From contig NZ_CP023275.1 of NCBI RefSeq assembly GCF_002309535.1, positions 2,046,001-2,110,000 of the forward strand: DNA of 64,000 nt, given 5' to 3'. This DNA comes from Sulfurospirillum diekertiae. Its GTDB lineage: Bacteria; Campylobacterota; Campylobacteria; Campylobacterales; Sulfurospirillaceae. Under the pieces are notes generated by a model. The model made no database searches. It was not told the DNA's origin and worked only from the letters and a program-made list of their open reading frames with translations. Below, in pieces: positions 32,411 to 41,553 of the stretch (the stretch's first letter is position 1; each line of letters starts with the position of its first letter). A program made the translations under genes and the position numbers.

Positions 32411-34350
32411 TGCAAACCATATACACGCTCTTTTTTTTAACATCCCTTCTTTCCATTCTACTCTATAAAAAACCACTTCTTGCCCAAAAAATAGGCTTTG
32501 GTTTGGCGAGTGTCGTTTCGCTTTATGCAGCAATATTTTTCTTTTCCAGTCTCAATGAAACATTGATCTGGAAATTGCCGGGGAATTTTATTAGTATGCC
32601 TGTTTTTAGGCTTGACTCATTAGGCATGCTCTTTAGCTTTTTGATTAGTTTAATTGCATTTGCCGTTTCACTTTTTAGCTTTGACTATGTGAAATTCTAT
32701 GAGAAAAAGGCGAATTTAGCCGTTTTTGCTTCACTCTTTAATGCTTTTATTCTCTCAATGCTTCTTGTTGTTGCCAGTGATGGCGTTTTCTCTTTTATGC
32801 TTTTATGGGAACTAATGACACTCATCTCTGCACTTTTAATTTTAGTTAACGATGGGAAGGGTGCCTCTAAAAACGTGATGATTTATTTGGGAATTGCTCA
32901 AATTGGAGCATTCTGTTTAATGGTTGCCCTTATCATCATGGCAAGTTTTGCAGGTAGTTTTGAATTTAGTAAATTTGATGAACTAAACATTGGTTTTGGT
33001 ATGAGTCTTACCCTCTTTATCTTACTACTTATTGGTTTTGGCTCTAAAGCAGGTATGTTTCCTTTCCATGTCTGGTTACCGCTAGCATATTGCCAATCTC
33101 CCTCTAATGCCTCTGCATTGATGAGTGGCGTTATGATCAAAGTAGCACTTTTTGCCTTTATCAAATTTTCACTTCTTCTTCCACAGCTTGTTCAATTTGG
33201 CTATATTTTACTGCTTTTTGGTGCACTTAGTTGCGTCTTTGGTGTACTGTATGCTGCAATTTCCAATGACTATAAAGCATCTATTGCATATAGTTCTTGT
33301 GAAAATGTTGGCATCATCTTTTTAGGACTTGGAGGAGCCTTTTACGGCCTTGGAGCACATATACCTTCGATTGCCTTACTTGGTTTTGTTGCAGCGCTCT
33401 TTCATATCTTAAATCACGCAGTTTTTAAATCATTACTCTTTATGTTGAGTGGTAATATTTATACCGCAACTCTTACAAGAGATATGGACGAACTTGGTGG
33501 TCTTCACAAAAAGATGCCTATTACTTCGATTATCTTTTTCGTGGCAGCACTTGCCATTTGTGCACTTCCTCCACTTAATGGCTTTACCAGTGAATGGATT
33601 ACCTACAAAACGATGCTTTTAGGTGGTATGGAACAAGGCGTTATGGCGCGATTTCTCTTTGTTATTGCCATAATCGCACTCGGTGTTGGCGGTGCACTTG
33701 CTGTCATGGCGTTTGCTAAAGTATATGGAGCTGTCTTTTTGGGACTCCCGCGCGATGCCAAAAGCTTTGAAGGCGCCAAAGAAGTTTCCGGTGTTATGCT
33801 ACTACCCTTGTGCCTCTTAGCAAGTTTTTGTGTGGGACTTGGTGTCTTTATGAGTGACGTCATTAATGTTTTATCTAAAATTGTTCTAACTTTTATACCT
33901 GTCTCAAACGTCAATCAAAATGAATTTATCTCAATGCCTACCATTGTCCTTGTGATGTTACTCTGTGCTATTGTCCCATTTGTTTTACTCTATCTTTTAA
34001 AATCAAACAATACGACAACACGTATTACAGATCCTTGGGCATGTGGTTTTATCTACAACAAAAACATGCAAATTGGGGCAAACTCGTTTACAGGAGACAT
34101 TCGTAAAGCGCTTAGTTTTATTTTGAGATACGAGAGTGAAATGAAGATGGATGGGTATTTTTCAAAAGTCGTCTATACAAAAAAAGTACACGATTTCTTT
34201 TGGGACAAACTCTATGAGCCAGTTATTCGATTGATTATGTTAATTGCCGAGAAAATAGGCATTTTTCAAAATGGTCGAACGAATTTTTATGCGGGATATA
34301 TCTTGGTTTATCTCTGTTTAGTGTTGATTTTTGCATCTTACTATCTGTGA
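32410..34350 (+). CDS. hyfB: Hydrogenase membrane subunit, antiporter-like
   Basis: A 646-residue membrane protein of the NuoL/Mrp-antiporter family with about 15-16 helices. The conserved LWELMTLISALLI glutamate, GFGSKAGMFPFHVWLPLAYCQSPSNASALMSGVMIK and HILNHAVFKSLLFMLSGNI are present. It is a candidate proton-pumping subunit of the group 4 NiFe hydrogenase. Confidence 0.92.
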   Translation: MQTIYTLFFLTSLLSILLYKKPLLAQKIGFGLASVVSLYAAIFFFSSLNETLIWKLPGNFISMPVFRLDSLGMLFSFLISLIAFAVSLFSFDYVKFYEKKANLAVFASLFNAFILSMLLVVASDGVFSFMLLWELMTLISALLILVNDGKGASKNVMIYLGIAQIGAFCLMVALIIMASFAGSFEFSKFDELNIGFGMSLTLFILLLIGFGSKAGMFPFHVWLPLAYCQSPSNASALMSGVMIKVALFAFIKFSLLLPQLVQFGYILLLFGALSCVFGVLYAAISNDYKASIAYSSCENVGIIFLGLGGAFYGLGAHIPSIALLGFVAALFHILNHAVFKSLLFMLSGNIYTATLTRDMDELGGLHKKMPITSIIFFVAALAICALPPLNGFTSEWITYKTMLLGGMEQGVMARFLFVIAIIALGVGGALAVMAFAKVYGAVFLGLPRDAKSFEGAKEVSGVMLLPLCLLASFCVGLGVFMSDVINVLSKIVLTFIPVSNVNQNEFISMPTIVLVMLLCAIVPFVLLYLLKSNNTTTRITDPWACGFIYNKNMQIGANSFTGDIRKALSFILRYESEMKMDGYFSKVVYTKKVHDFFWDKLYEPVIRLIMLIAEKIGIFQNGRTNFYAGYILVYLCLVLIFASYYL

Positions 34351-34357
34351 GGACACA

Positions 34358-35281
34358 ATGAGCTTTTTTTACCTACTTTTACAACTTATAGCAGCTATAC
34401 TGGTCGCTCCACTCTTTGATGGCATGGCTAGAAAGCTAAGGGCGAAATTTCAATCTAGGATAGGACCGAGCATTTTTCAAACCTATCGTGATCTTTTGAA
34501 ACTTATCAAGCGTGGACGAACAAAGTCACACAGTGCAAGTTTTATCTATCAAATTGCACCTTATTTGATGTTTGCAACAACAGCAGCAATGTTCTGTGCC
34601 TTACCAATTACCTACGGAAGTGACGCTGTTTTTGCTCAGTTTTCGGATATTTTTGTTCTTATCTATCTTGGAGCACTGTATCGATTTATGTTTATTATTG
34701 CCGGCTTTGATACTGCAAACCCTTTTGCGGGTGTGGGTTCAAGCAGAGAGGCAACCATTGGATTTTACAGCGAAGCAGTATCGATTATCTGCCTTATTGT
34801 TGTTATGTTAGGGGCAGGTAGTTCGAATTTACCACATATCGCTTCTATCGTAAGTCTCAGTGAGGGTAACTACGGTTATCTAGTTCCTTCCTATGCCATC
34901 GCTTCAACCGCTTTCCTTTGGGTCATGTATGTTGAAACAGGCAGAAAACCTTATGACTTAGCTGAAGCCGAACAAGAGCTTCAAGAAGGTGTTTTGGGCG
35001 AATACTGTGGTAAAGATCTTGCTATTATCGATGTGGCTTTAATGTTGAAGCAATTTTCAATGTTAGGATTTTTCCTAATGCTCTTTGAGCCTTGGAGTTT
35101 TGAGAATCCTCTATTGTCTTTACTCCTTTTCCTCGCTGAGATTGGTGTGCTTTATGTTTTTGCTGTTTTTATCGACAACTTTGGACCACGATTTACAATG
35201 AACAAAGGAATGAAGCGAACCATGCTTTTTCCATTCAGTATTGCTTGTATAGCACTAATGCTTTATATTATTGGGGTATGA
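34358..35281 (+). CDS. hyfC: Hydrogenase membrane subunit, NuoH-like
   Basis: About 307 residues, the NuoH/HycD-type subunit that anchors the hydrophilic arm: PLFDGMARKLRAKFQSRIGPSIFQTYRDLLKLIKR, then VETGRKPYDLAEAEQELQEG near the middle. I start at MSFFYLLLQ behind GAGGACACA, seven bases after hyfB; an upstream in-frame start would overlap hyfB. Confidence 0.93.
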   Translation: MSFFYLLLQLIAAILVAPLFDGMARKLRAKFQSRIGPSIFQTYRDLLKLIKRGRTKSHSASFIYQIAPYLMFATTAAMFCALPITYGSDAVFAQFSDIFVLIYLGALYRFMFIIAGFDTANPFAGVGSSREATIGFYSEAVSIICLIVVMLGAGSSNLPHIASIVSLSEGNYGYLVPSYAIASTAFLWVMYVETGRKPYDLAEAEQELQEGVLGEYCGKDLAIIDVALMLKQFSMLGFFLMLFEPWSFENPLLSLLLFLAEIGVLYVFAVFIDNFGPRFTMNKGMKRTMLFPFSIACIALMLYIIGV

Positions 35282-35282
35282 A

Positions 35283-35930
35283 ATGATAAATTTTATTGAT
35301 GTCATCACCGTTTTGATGATGGGAACAAGTTTAATGGTATTTGGTCTGCGAAAATACAAACTTAGTATTTATGCGTATGCACTGCAAACATTGCTTTTAG
35401 TGATTGTATTTTTGCTTTTACACTTCAAATATGGCGCTCATGAGTTACTCCTTTGGGCATTTACAGCCTTTTTGATGAAAGTCGTTTTTGTACCACTTTT
35501 TTTACTTAAGCTTGTGAATAAGCTTAGTATTATCAATGAAGATGAACCCGTAGGTGGCTTTTTTATATCGCCTGTTATAGCGCTTAGCTTTTCACTGGCT
35601 GTTTCAATGATGTTTTACAAGGTTTTTGTTCATTTCTCAATTTTCAAAGATGCGTTGCCACTCTTTGCCGCTTCATTTATCTTTATGATAGGTATTTTTG
35701 GCTTTATTTTGAGAAATTCATTTTTAAAACAGATTCTTGCCTATTGCCTTTTTGAAAATGGTATCCATCTAAGCCTAGCGCTTATGGCATATAACTCACA
35801 TGAGCTTGTCGAGATTGGTATCTTAACCGATGCTATTTTTGCTGTTGTGATTATGAGTATTTTGGCGAAACGATTTTACGCCTCATATGATAGTCTCGAC
35901 ACATCTAAAGCTGTAAATTTAAGGGGATAA
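35283..35930 (+). CDS. hyfE: Hydrogenase membrane subunit, NuoK-like
   Basis: About 215 residues with seven hydrophobic segments, like HyfE, which includes a NuoK-like portion (FIDVITVLMMGTSLMVFGLRKYK; RNSFLKQILAYCLFENGIHLSLALMA). ATG at 35283 sits one base after the hyfC stop with GGGGT upstream. No HyfD-like gene lies between hyfC and hyfE, unlike the E. coli hyf operon. Confidence 0.88.
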   Translation: MINFIDVITVLMMGTSLMVFGLRKYKLSIYAYALQTLLLVIVFLLLHFKYGAHELLLWAFTAFLMKVVFVPLFLLKLVNKLSIINEDEPVGGFFISPVIALSFSLAVSMMFYKVFVHFSIFKDALPLFAASFIFMIGIFGFILRNSFLKQILAYCLFENGIHLSLALMAYNSHELVEIGILTDAIFAVVIMSILAKRFYASYDSLDTSKAVNLRG

Positions 35931-35931
35931 A

Positions 35932-37401
35932 ATGGATATTCTTTTGTTGATACTAATCATACCTTTTGTGTGTGGTGTCGTAATGTTTGTTATGCCACTT
36001 CATTTCAAGCTCTTACAAAGCTTCCATATCCTTTTGAGCTTGATTGTCTCATCACTGTTACTCAGTGCTGTAAGCAAAGTCGTTCATGGAGCTGAACTTT
36101 CAGCCTTTGATAACTTTATTTTCTTGGACTCTCTTGGAGCCATCTTTTTATCATTGATTGCTATTACTGGCTTATTGGTCAATATCTATGCCACCACCTA
36201 TATGAAGTGGGAATTAGAAGATGGGCACGTCAGTTTAAAAGAGGTCAAAAACTACTTTGCGCTTAGTTTCATTTTTACATGGACAATGAGTTTAAGCGTT
36301 GTGTGCAACAACATCGCCTTTATGTGGGCAGCCATTGAGGCAACCACCCTCGCTTCGGTTTTTCTTGTATCTGTTAAAAAAGATCAAAAATCTACCGAGA
36401 GTGGTTATAAATACATCGTTTTATGCAGCATCGGTCTAGCATTTGCCCTTTATGCAACCATTTTACTTTACTCTGCAGCAAACGGTAAAATTGATGGTGA
36501 TGCAATGCTCTACACCAATCTTATAGCCAATGCAGGCAATTTAGACAGCATGGCTTTGAAACTTGTCTTTATCTTTGCATTGATTGGCTTTGGAACGAAA
36601 GCAGGGCTTGCACCTACGCATACATGGCTACCCGATGTCCACGCCGAAGGACCCGCACCTACATCTGCCCTCCTCTCAGGCGTACTGCTTAAATGTGCTA
36701 TGCTAGGGCTTATTCGCTACTATGCCATTGTCGCCAATGGTGTGGGTTTTGATTTTGTACAGTCTGTCATGATCATCAGCGGAACATTGACTCTTTTTAT
36801 ATCATCTTTTTTCCTTATTCGACAACACAACGTCAAAAGAATGTTTGCCTATCACTCCATCGCTCACATGGGTGTCATTGCCTTCGGCCTTGGTGTTGGT
36901 GGTGCTATTGGGCTTTTTGCTGCACTATTTCACTGTGCCGCACACTCCTTTACAAAAGCATTAGCCTTTTGTTCAACAGGGAATATTGCTAAGATCTACG
37001 GTACCAAAGATATGACCAAAATGGGTGGAATGATCCATATTGCCCCTTTAACGGCTGTGTTATTCGGCATTGCTATTTGTTCGCTAGTTGGTGTGCCTGG
37101 ATTTGCAATTTTTGTGAGTGAATTTTTAATCTTTAAAGCTGCAGCAATCAATGGTTCGTATCTCTTAATGGGTATTTTTGCTGTCGCTTTAGCTATCATC
37201 TTTATCGCTGACTTTTCACACTTTTTCCTTGCGTCATTTGGCAAGGTCGAAGGCAAAGTAGTCCATAACAGCGAGATGAAGTTCAGCGAAAACATTCCAC
37301 TGATTGCCTTGGCTATTTTGATTGTAGCATTCGGCATATGGCAGTTTGATTCGTTCACGGTTCTCCTTGATGAGAGCGTTAAAACTATAATGAAAAAATA
37401 G
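35932..37401 (+). CDS. hyfF: Hydrogenase membrane subunit, second antiporter-like protein
   Basis: A 489-residue NuoN/NuoM-like protein. Visible motifs are FMWAAIEATTLASVFLVSVKKD, GFGTKAGLAPTHTWLPDVHAEGPAPTSALLSGVLLK and ALFHCAAHSFTKALAFCSTGNI. With HyfB it is the second of two pump-like subunits. It starts one base after hyfE. Confidence 0.92.
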   Translation: MDILLLILIIPFVCGVVMFVMPLHFKLLQSFHILLSLIVSSLLLSAVSKVVHGAELSAFDNFIFLDSLGAIFLSLIAITGLLVNIYATTYMKWELEDGHVSLKEVKNYFALSFIFTWTMSLSVVCNNIAFMWAAIEATTLASVFLVSVKKDQKSTESGYKYIVLCSIGLAFALYATILLYSAANGKIDGDAMLYTNLIANAGNLDSMALKLVFIFALIGFGTKAGLAPTHTWLPDVHAEGPAPTSALLSGVLLKCAMLGLIRYYAIVANGVGFDFVQSVMIISGTLTLFISSFFLIRQHNVKRMFAYHSIAHMGVIAFGLGVGGAIGLFAALFHCAAHSFTKALAFCSTGNIAKIYGTKDMTKMGGMIHIAPLTAVLFGIAICSLVGVPGFAIFVSEFLIFKAAAINGSYLLMGIFAVALAIIFIADFSHFFLASFGKVEGKVVHNSEMKFSENIPLIALAILIVAFGIWQFDSFTVLLDESVKTIMKK

Positions 37402-37409
37402 GACTCACC

Positions 37410-39149
37410 ATGAAATGCGATAAATTTATAGAAGCTCTGGCTACAAAAATTAAAATTTTAGAAGTTACAAGACAATGTGAAGATCAAGTCACCGCTTTGG
37501 TTGAGCTCAATGATCTTCCAGAGGCAGTTCGCTTTCTTTATTACGATATGGGTGGATACCTTTCAACGATGATTGCCAATGATGAGCGCAGTATCAATAA
37601 ACATTATGCCCTCTACTATGCTCTCTCCATGGAGGGTGGCAAAATGTTTGAAGGTGATGAAATAGCACAAGATGAAAAATGTTTTGTCACCGTTAAAGTG
37701 CTTATCTCTCCAGATAATCTCACCTACCCATCGGTTACACCTTTTGTACCTGCCTGTGTTTGGTATGAAAGAGAAGCTTACGATATGTTTGGGCTTGTTG
37801 CAGAAGGGTTACCTGATAAAAGACGTTTAGTGCTCAGCGATGATTGGCCTGATGATCTCTTTCCCCTTCGTAAAGATGCGATGGACTATCGTTACCGTCC
37901 CGACATGAAAGAGCACTACAATGAACCTGAATATGAGTTCTTAAGACCTGAAGGTACAGGCATTATCGATGTGCCTCTTGGACCTTTACATGTAACGGCA
38001 GATGAGCCTGGACATTTTAGACTTTTTTGTGATGGTGATACCATTGTTGATGCCGATTATCGACTTTTTTACCAACACAGAGGTATGGAAAAGCTTGCAG
38101 AAAATCGTATGAACTACGATCAAATGGGCTATTTAGCAGAGAGGGTTTGTGGTATTTGTGGCTATGCTCATGCAATTGCATGTATCGAAGCGGCAGAAAA
38201 AGCGATTAATTTAGAAATTCCTGCACGTGCGCAAGCTATTCGTATCATCTGTTCTGAAATTGAGAGACTCCACAGTCATCTTTTAAATATCGGACTTGCG
38301 TGCGAAGTCACCGGTAACTACACCGCATTTATGCACATTTTTAGAATTCGTGAATACTCTATGAAACTTGCAGAACTTGTTACAGGTGGACGAAAAACCT
38401 ATGGTAACGTTGTTATGGGAGGTCTCAGACGTGATATGACGGGTATTGAGATCAAAGAGAGTTTACGCATCTTACAAATCATCGATACGCAAGTGGATGA
38501 AGTATGGGATGCTGTGATGGAAGACAAACGCCAAATCAAACGATGGCAAGGAGTGGGCGTGCTTGATAAACAAGTTGCACGTGATTTCTCTGCTGTTGGT
38601 CCTAACATCAGAGGCAGTGGTATTAAACGCGATACGCGTTACGATCATCCTTACGACTTTTTCAAACAGATTGAATTTGATGTTGCCGTTGTTGAAGGTG
38701 GTGATGTTTTCGCAAGAGAAATGGTTCGTTATATGGAACTTAAAAGCTCTGTCTCTATCATCCGCCAATGTTTTGAGCTGATGCCTCAAACGGCAATTAT
38801 CGTTGATCCAAAATTCCACGTTAAACCTGAAGACTTCGCTTTAGCCTATGTGGAAGCTCCAAGAGGTGAAAATGTCCACTGGATCATGCAAGGAAGTGCT
38901 CAAAAAGTCTTTAGATGGAGATGCCGTGCAGCTACTTACAACAACTGGCCAAGCCTTCGTTTTCAGTTCCGTGGAAACACAATTGCTGATGCTGCACTGA
39001 TTGTTTGTAGCCTTGATCCTTGTTATTCATGTACAGAGCGTGTCACGGTTGTAGACATTAAGAGTAAAAAGAGCAAAATTTTAACAAACAAAGATTTAAA
39101 AGAATTTTCGAGGACACTTAAAAATAGTCCGATGAAGGATTTAAGATGA
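37410..39149 (+). CDS. hyfG: NiFe hydrogenase large subunit (fused NuoC-like domain)
   Basis: A 579-residue protein. Residues 1 to ~165 are NuoC-like (SVTPFVPACVWYEREAYDMFGL). The rest is the NuoD/HycE catalytic subunit with the two nickel motifs: ERVCGICGYAHA near 246-257 and SLDPCYSCTER near 535-545. A tail of about 35 residues follows CTER, as in the HycE precursor that HycI cleaves after arginine. The nickel ligands are all cysteines; no UGA is used. A near-palindrome (TTTACATGTAAC, 37985) encodes LHVT. Confidence 0.95.
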   Translation: MKCDKFIEALATKIKILEVTRQCEDQVTALVELNDLPEAVRFLYYDMGGYLSTMIANDERSINKHYALYYALSMEGGKMFEGDEIAQDEKCFVTVKVLISPDNLTYPSVTPFVPACVWYEREAYDMFGLVAEGLPDKRRLVLSDDWPDDLFPLRKDAMDYRYRPDMKEHYNEPEYEFLRPEGTGIIDVPLGPLHVTADEPGHFRLFCDGDTIVDADYRLFYQHRGMEKLAENRMNYDQMGYLAERVCGICGYAHAIACIEAAEKAINLEIPARAQAIRIICSEIERLHSHLLNIGLACEVTGNYTAFMHIFRIREYSMKLAELVTGGRKTYGNVVMGGLRRDMTGIEIKESLRILQIIDTQVDEVWDAVMEDKRQIKRWQGVGVLDKQVARDFSAVGPNIRGSGIKRDTRYDHPYDFFKQIEFDVAVVEGGDVFAREMVRYMELKSSVSIIRQCFELMPQTAIIVDPKFHVKPEDFALAYVEAPRGENVHWIMQGSAQKVFRWRCRAATYNNWPSLRFQFRGNTIADAALIVCSLDPCYSCTERVTVVDIKSKKSKILTNKDLKEFSRTLKNSPMKDLR

Positions 39150-39685
39150 TGAAACTTCTTGATATTACCGAAAAATACGGTAATACCACCCATAAATATC
39201 CATTTGAACCCTATAAAGTTGCGGCAAATTTTCGTGGAAAACCCGCTTATGTCTTTGATCTTTGCATTGGTTGTGCGGCATGCGGTATAGCGTGTCCCTC
39301 TAATGCCATTACAGTTCAGTTTAACAAAGATCAAACAAAATTAGTATGGGAGTTTGATTGCGGACGATGTATCTTTTGCGGTAGATGCGATGAAGTCTGC
39401 CCAACTGGCGCCATTAGACTCAGCGAAGAGTTTGAACTTGCCGTCAAATTTGACAAATCCGCTCTTATCCAAAGAGGGGAGCTTGATACGCAGTATTGCA
39501 CCGAGTGTCATAAACCCTTTGCGGCAAAAAGGCTGATTAAATATGGTTACGAGTGTTTAAGCAAAGCCAATTTAGGCGAAAAGAGGCTTGAAGAGTCTAA
39601 AAATTATCTAAGTATTTGCCCTACATGTAAAAAAAACGCCACTGTATCAAACTTTACGAGTGGTAAAGAGATGGTGATAGAATGA
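39146..39685 (+). CDS. hyfH: Hydrogenase 8Fe-ferredoxin subunit
   Basis: A 179-residue NuoI-like protein with two 4Fe-4S motifs (CIGCAACGIACPSN; CGRCIFCGRCDEVCPTG) in residues ~39-95. It links the small subunit to the electron input. Two further CxxC pairs (CTEC, CPTC) in the C-terminal part resemble the zinc-ribbon-like tail of HycF/HyfH. ATGA overlap with hyfG. Confidence 0.93.
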   Translation: MMKLLDITEKYGNTTHKYPFEPYKVAANFRGKPAYVFDLCIGCAACGIACPSNAITVQFNKDQTKLVWEFDCGRCIFCGRCDEVCPTGAIRLSEEFELAVKFDKSALIQRGELDTQYCTECHKPFAAKRLIKYGYECLSKANLGEKRLEESKNYLSICPTCKKNATVSNFTSGKEMVIE

Positions 39686-40503
39686 AAACATATGTTGTAC
39701 CACAAGAAATTACGGATGCCAACTCGTTGGAGCAAAAGCTCGAACTCCTCAAACATATTGGACGTAGTTTTAGCGTTTATCGCATAGACTGCGGAAGTTG
39801 TAATGGTTGTGAAATTGAAATTTTTGCGGCTATTACACCAATGTGGGATCCAGAACGATTTGGTTTCAAACTCGTTGCCAATCCTCGCCATGCTGATATT
39901 TTACTCTGTACAGGTCCCGTGACACGTCAGATGTACTATCCGTTACTACGCGCTTATGAAGCAGCCCCTGATCCTAAAATTGTTGTGGCTCTTGGTGCTT
40001 GTGGCGCAACGGGTGGTATCTTTTATGATGCTTACAGTGTACTCAGTGGCATCGATAAAATTATTCCTGTTGATGTTTATATTCCAGGATGTCCTCCTCA
40101 TCCTGCAAGCATCATCTATGGACTTACAACCGCTCTTGGCGTGATGGAACAAAGACTCCAAAAAGTGAGTTTTGAGCACGATAGCGAAATGCCACCATTG
40201 GTGAAAGATTCCGTCATTGGCAATACGCTTTTTGAAAGAGATTTGCTCGTACATGCCAAAAGACTCATGAGCTATGTATTTGGACGAAAACTCTATGATA
40301 AATACCTTACAGCTCTTGTTAAAAGTGGTAATGTTAAAGACACAAAAGCCACTAAAATAGCTATTACTGAAGCTATGAGTACAGAAGCTGATCCACGCTA
40401 TGCGGAGTGTCTAGGCATTTTACATAACGAGGTTTATACCCAATATATTCCCTGTGATGAGGAAGATAAAATCAGCCTCCACAGAGTCGAATGGGGGCAA
40501 TAA
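39682..40503 (+). CDS. hyfI: NiFe hydrogenase small subunit
   Basis: A 273-residue NuoB-like subunit with the proximal 4Fe-4S ligands in DCGSCNGCEIE, GACGATGG and YIPGCPPHP. The C-terminal ~100 residues (FGRKLYDKYLTALVKSGN...) extend past the core, as in HycG/HyfI proteins. ATGA overlap with hyfH; TAATG overlap with the next gene. Confidence 0.94.
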   Translation: MKTYVVPQEITDANSLEQKLELLKHIGRSFSVYRIDCGSCNGCEIEIFAAITPMWDPERFGFKLVANPRHADILLCTGPVTRQMYYPLLRAYEAAPDPKIVVALGACGATGGIFYDAYSVLSGIDKIIPVDVYIPGCPPHPASIIYGLTTALGVMEQRLQKVSFEHDSEMPPLVKDSVIGNTLFERDLLVHAKRLMSYVFGRKLYDKYLTALVKSGNVKDTKATKIAITEAMSTEADPRYAECLGILHNEVYTQYIPCDEEDKISLHRVEWGQ

Positions 40504-40856
40504 TGGTAGAAGTTTACAAACTCGTTCAAAAACATCTTGATGGGGCAAAGTCTGGTAATGTCACACTTGATCAGATCAAAATTTTCTCTACCTGTATAGG
40601 TCATGGTGTTGGCACAATTGACTTTAGTGAGAAAGTCTTAGAAATCAACGAATGCGAGTTTGAACAGATGCTCAGCACGGGAAATGAATATCTCAAACGC
40701 AAACTTGGGAACTTAAGTAAGTATTTTGAAATAGAAATCTTTCCAGAACATGCTGTACAGCTTTTACCTGAAATGATAGAATGCCCTTTTAAAAAGATAC
40801 TCTCAGACTTAAAAGCAGGGTATTTGGTCCTTAGAAAAGATTTCCAAAACACTTAA
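40503..40856 (+). CDS. hyfJ: HycH/HyfJ-type hydrogenase maturation protein
   Basis: About 117 residues. The segment STCIGHGVGTIDFSEKVLEI is typical of the HycH family, which is needed for large-subunit maturation in formate hydrogenlyase. The ATG at 40503 overlaps the hyfI stop by one base; the frame is open a few codons upstream. Confidence 0.8.
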   Translation: MVEVYKLVQKHLDGAKSGNVTLDQIKIFSTCIGHGVGTIDFSEKVLEINECEFEQMLSTGNEYLKRKLGNLSKYFEIEIFPEHAVQLLPEMIECPFKKILSDLKAGYLVLRKDFQNT

Positions 40857-40873
40857 GGGTAAGGAGAAAACGG

Positions 40874-41320
40874 TTGAAAAAAGCACTACTCTGTGTTGGA
40901 AATGAACTAAGAGGTGATGATGGCGTTGCTATCGCTGTTGGGCAATTGGTAGAAGAACAATTGCCCCAATGGAAAGTCTTTTTTGGTTACGATACACCTG
41001 AAGACCAGTTCGCAGCTTTGCGTGATTATACGCCCGATATTATTGTTGTCGTTGATGCTATGAGTGGTTTTAAAGAGGATAAAATAGAGTTTTTAGACCT
41101 CAGTGATGAACGCACTTACATCTACTCTACACATAACCTCCCTACGCCTATTCTTCTAAGTTATCTTCGAGATATTTGTACCAAAACCATCTTTTTAGGT
41201 ATTTGTGTGTTGCTTGAAAATGTCTTACATTTTAGTGAAGGCTTGAGTGACAATGCGAAAGCTTCCTCCCTTAAAGCACTTGACAAAATCAAAGAGCTTG
41301 ATACAATCATAGATAATTAA
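40874..41320 (+). CDS. hycI: Hydrogenase maturation endopeptidase (HycI family)
   Basis: A 148-residue protease with the nickel-sensing aspartates in GNELRGDDGVAIAVG and VVVDAMSG. It should remove the C-terminal tail of HyfG after CTER. Start is TTG at 40874 behind AAGGAG. It closes the operon; a hairpin follows 28 bases later. Confidence 0.9.
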   Translation: MKKALLCVGNELRGDDGVAIAVGQLVEEQLPQWKVFFGYDTPEDQFAALRDYTPDIIVVVDAMSGFKEDKIEFLDLSDERTYIYSTHNLPTPILLSYLRDICTKTIFLGICVLLENVLHFSEGLSDNAKASSLKALDKIKELDTIIDN

Positions 41321-41348
41321 GTCAAAATATCTCTTTGCTCTCCTTTTA

Positions 41349-41387
41349 AATCATTCAGAAACCCTAACAAAGGGTGAATGAATGATT
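41349..41387 (+). terminator. Hairpin, probable terminator of the hyf operon
   Basis: Nine-bp perfect stem AATCATTCA/TGAATGATT with an inner ACCCT-aacaa-AGGGT stem, followed by GTTTTAAG. It lies 28 bases past the protease stop. The T-run is short, so it might instead be a processing or attenuation structure. Confidence 0.5.
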
Positions 41388-41457
41388 GTTTTAAGAGGAC
41401 AATTCCGTAAAATATCTTCCAAAAAAAACGCTTCCAAACTTTTTTCAAGCGTCACTT

Positions 41458-41469
41458 TTTACATGTAAA
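41458..41469. repeat. TTTACATGTAAA palindrome, copy 17
   Basis: Exact 12-mer in the gap between hycI and the glucan synthase gene, the only exact copy between 26.2 and 46.9 kb. Confidence 0.95.
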
Positions 41470-41553
41470 CAGGCTCACTTCATTTTTTTAAACAAAGTTG
41501 TTGTAAAATCGCCATACTTGTTATCGATATGAAATTTTTTTCGGAGCATACGG

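Noticed and set aside
37410-39149. Selenocysteine in the HyfG nickel site
   Set aside because: Both motifs are encoded by cysteine codons (CGIC and DPCYSC); no in-frame UGA is present.
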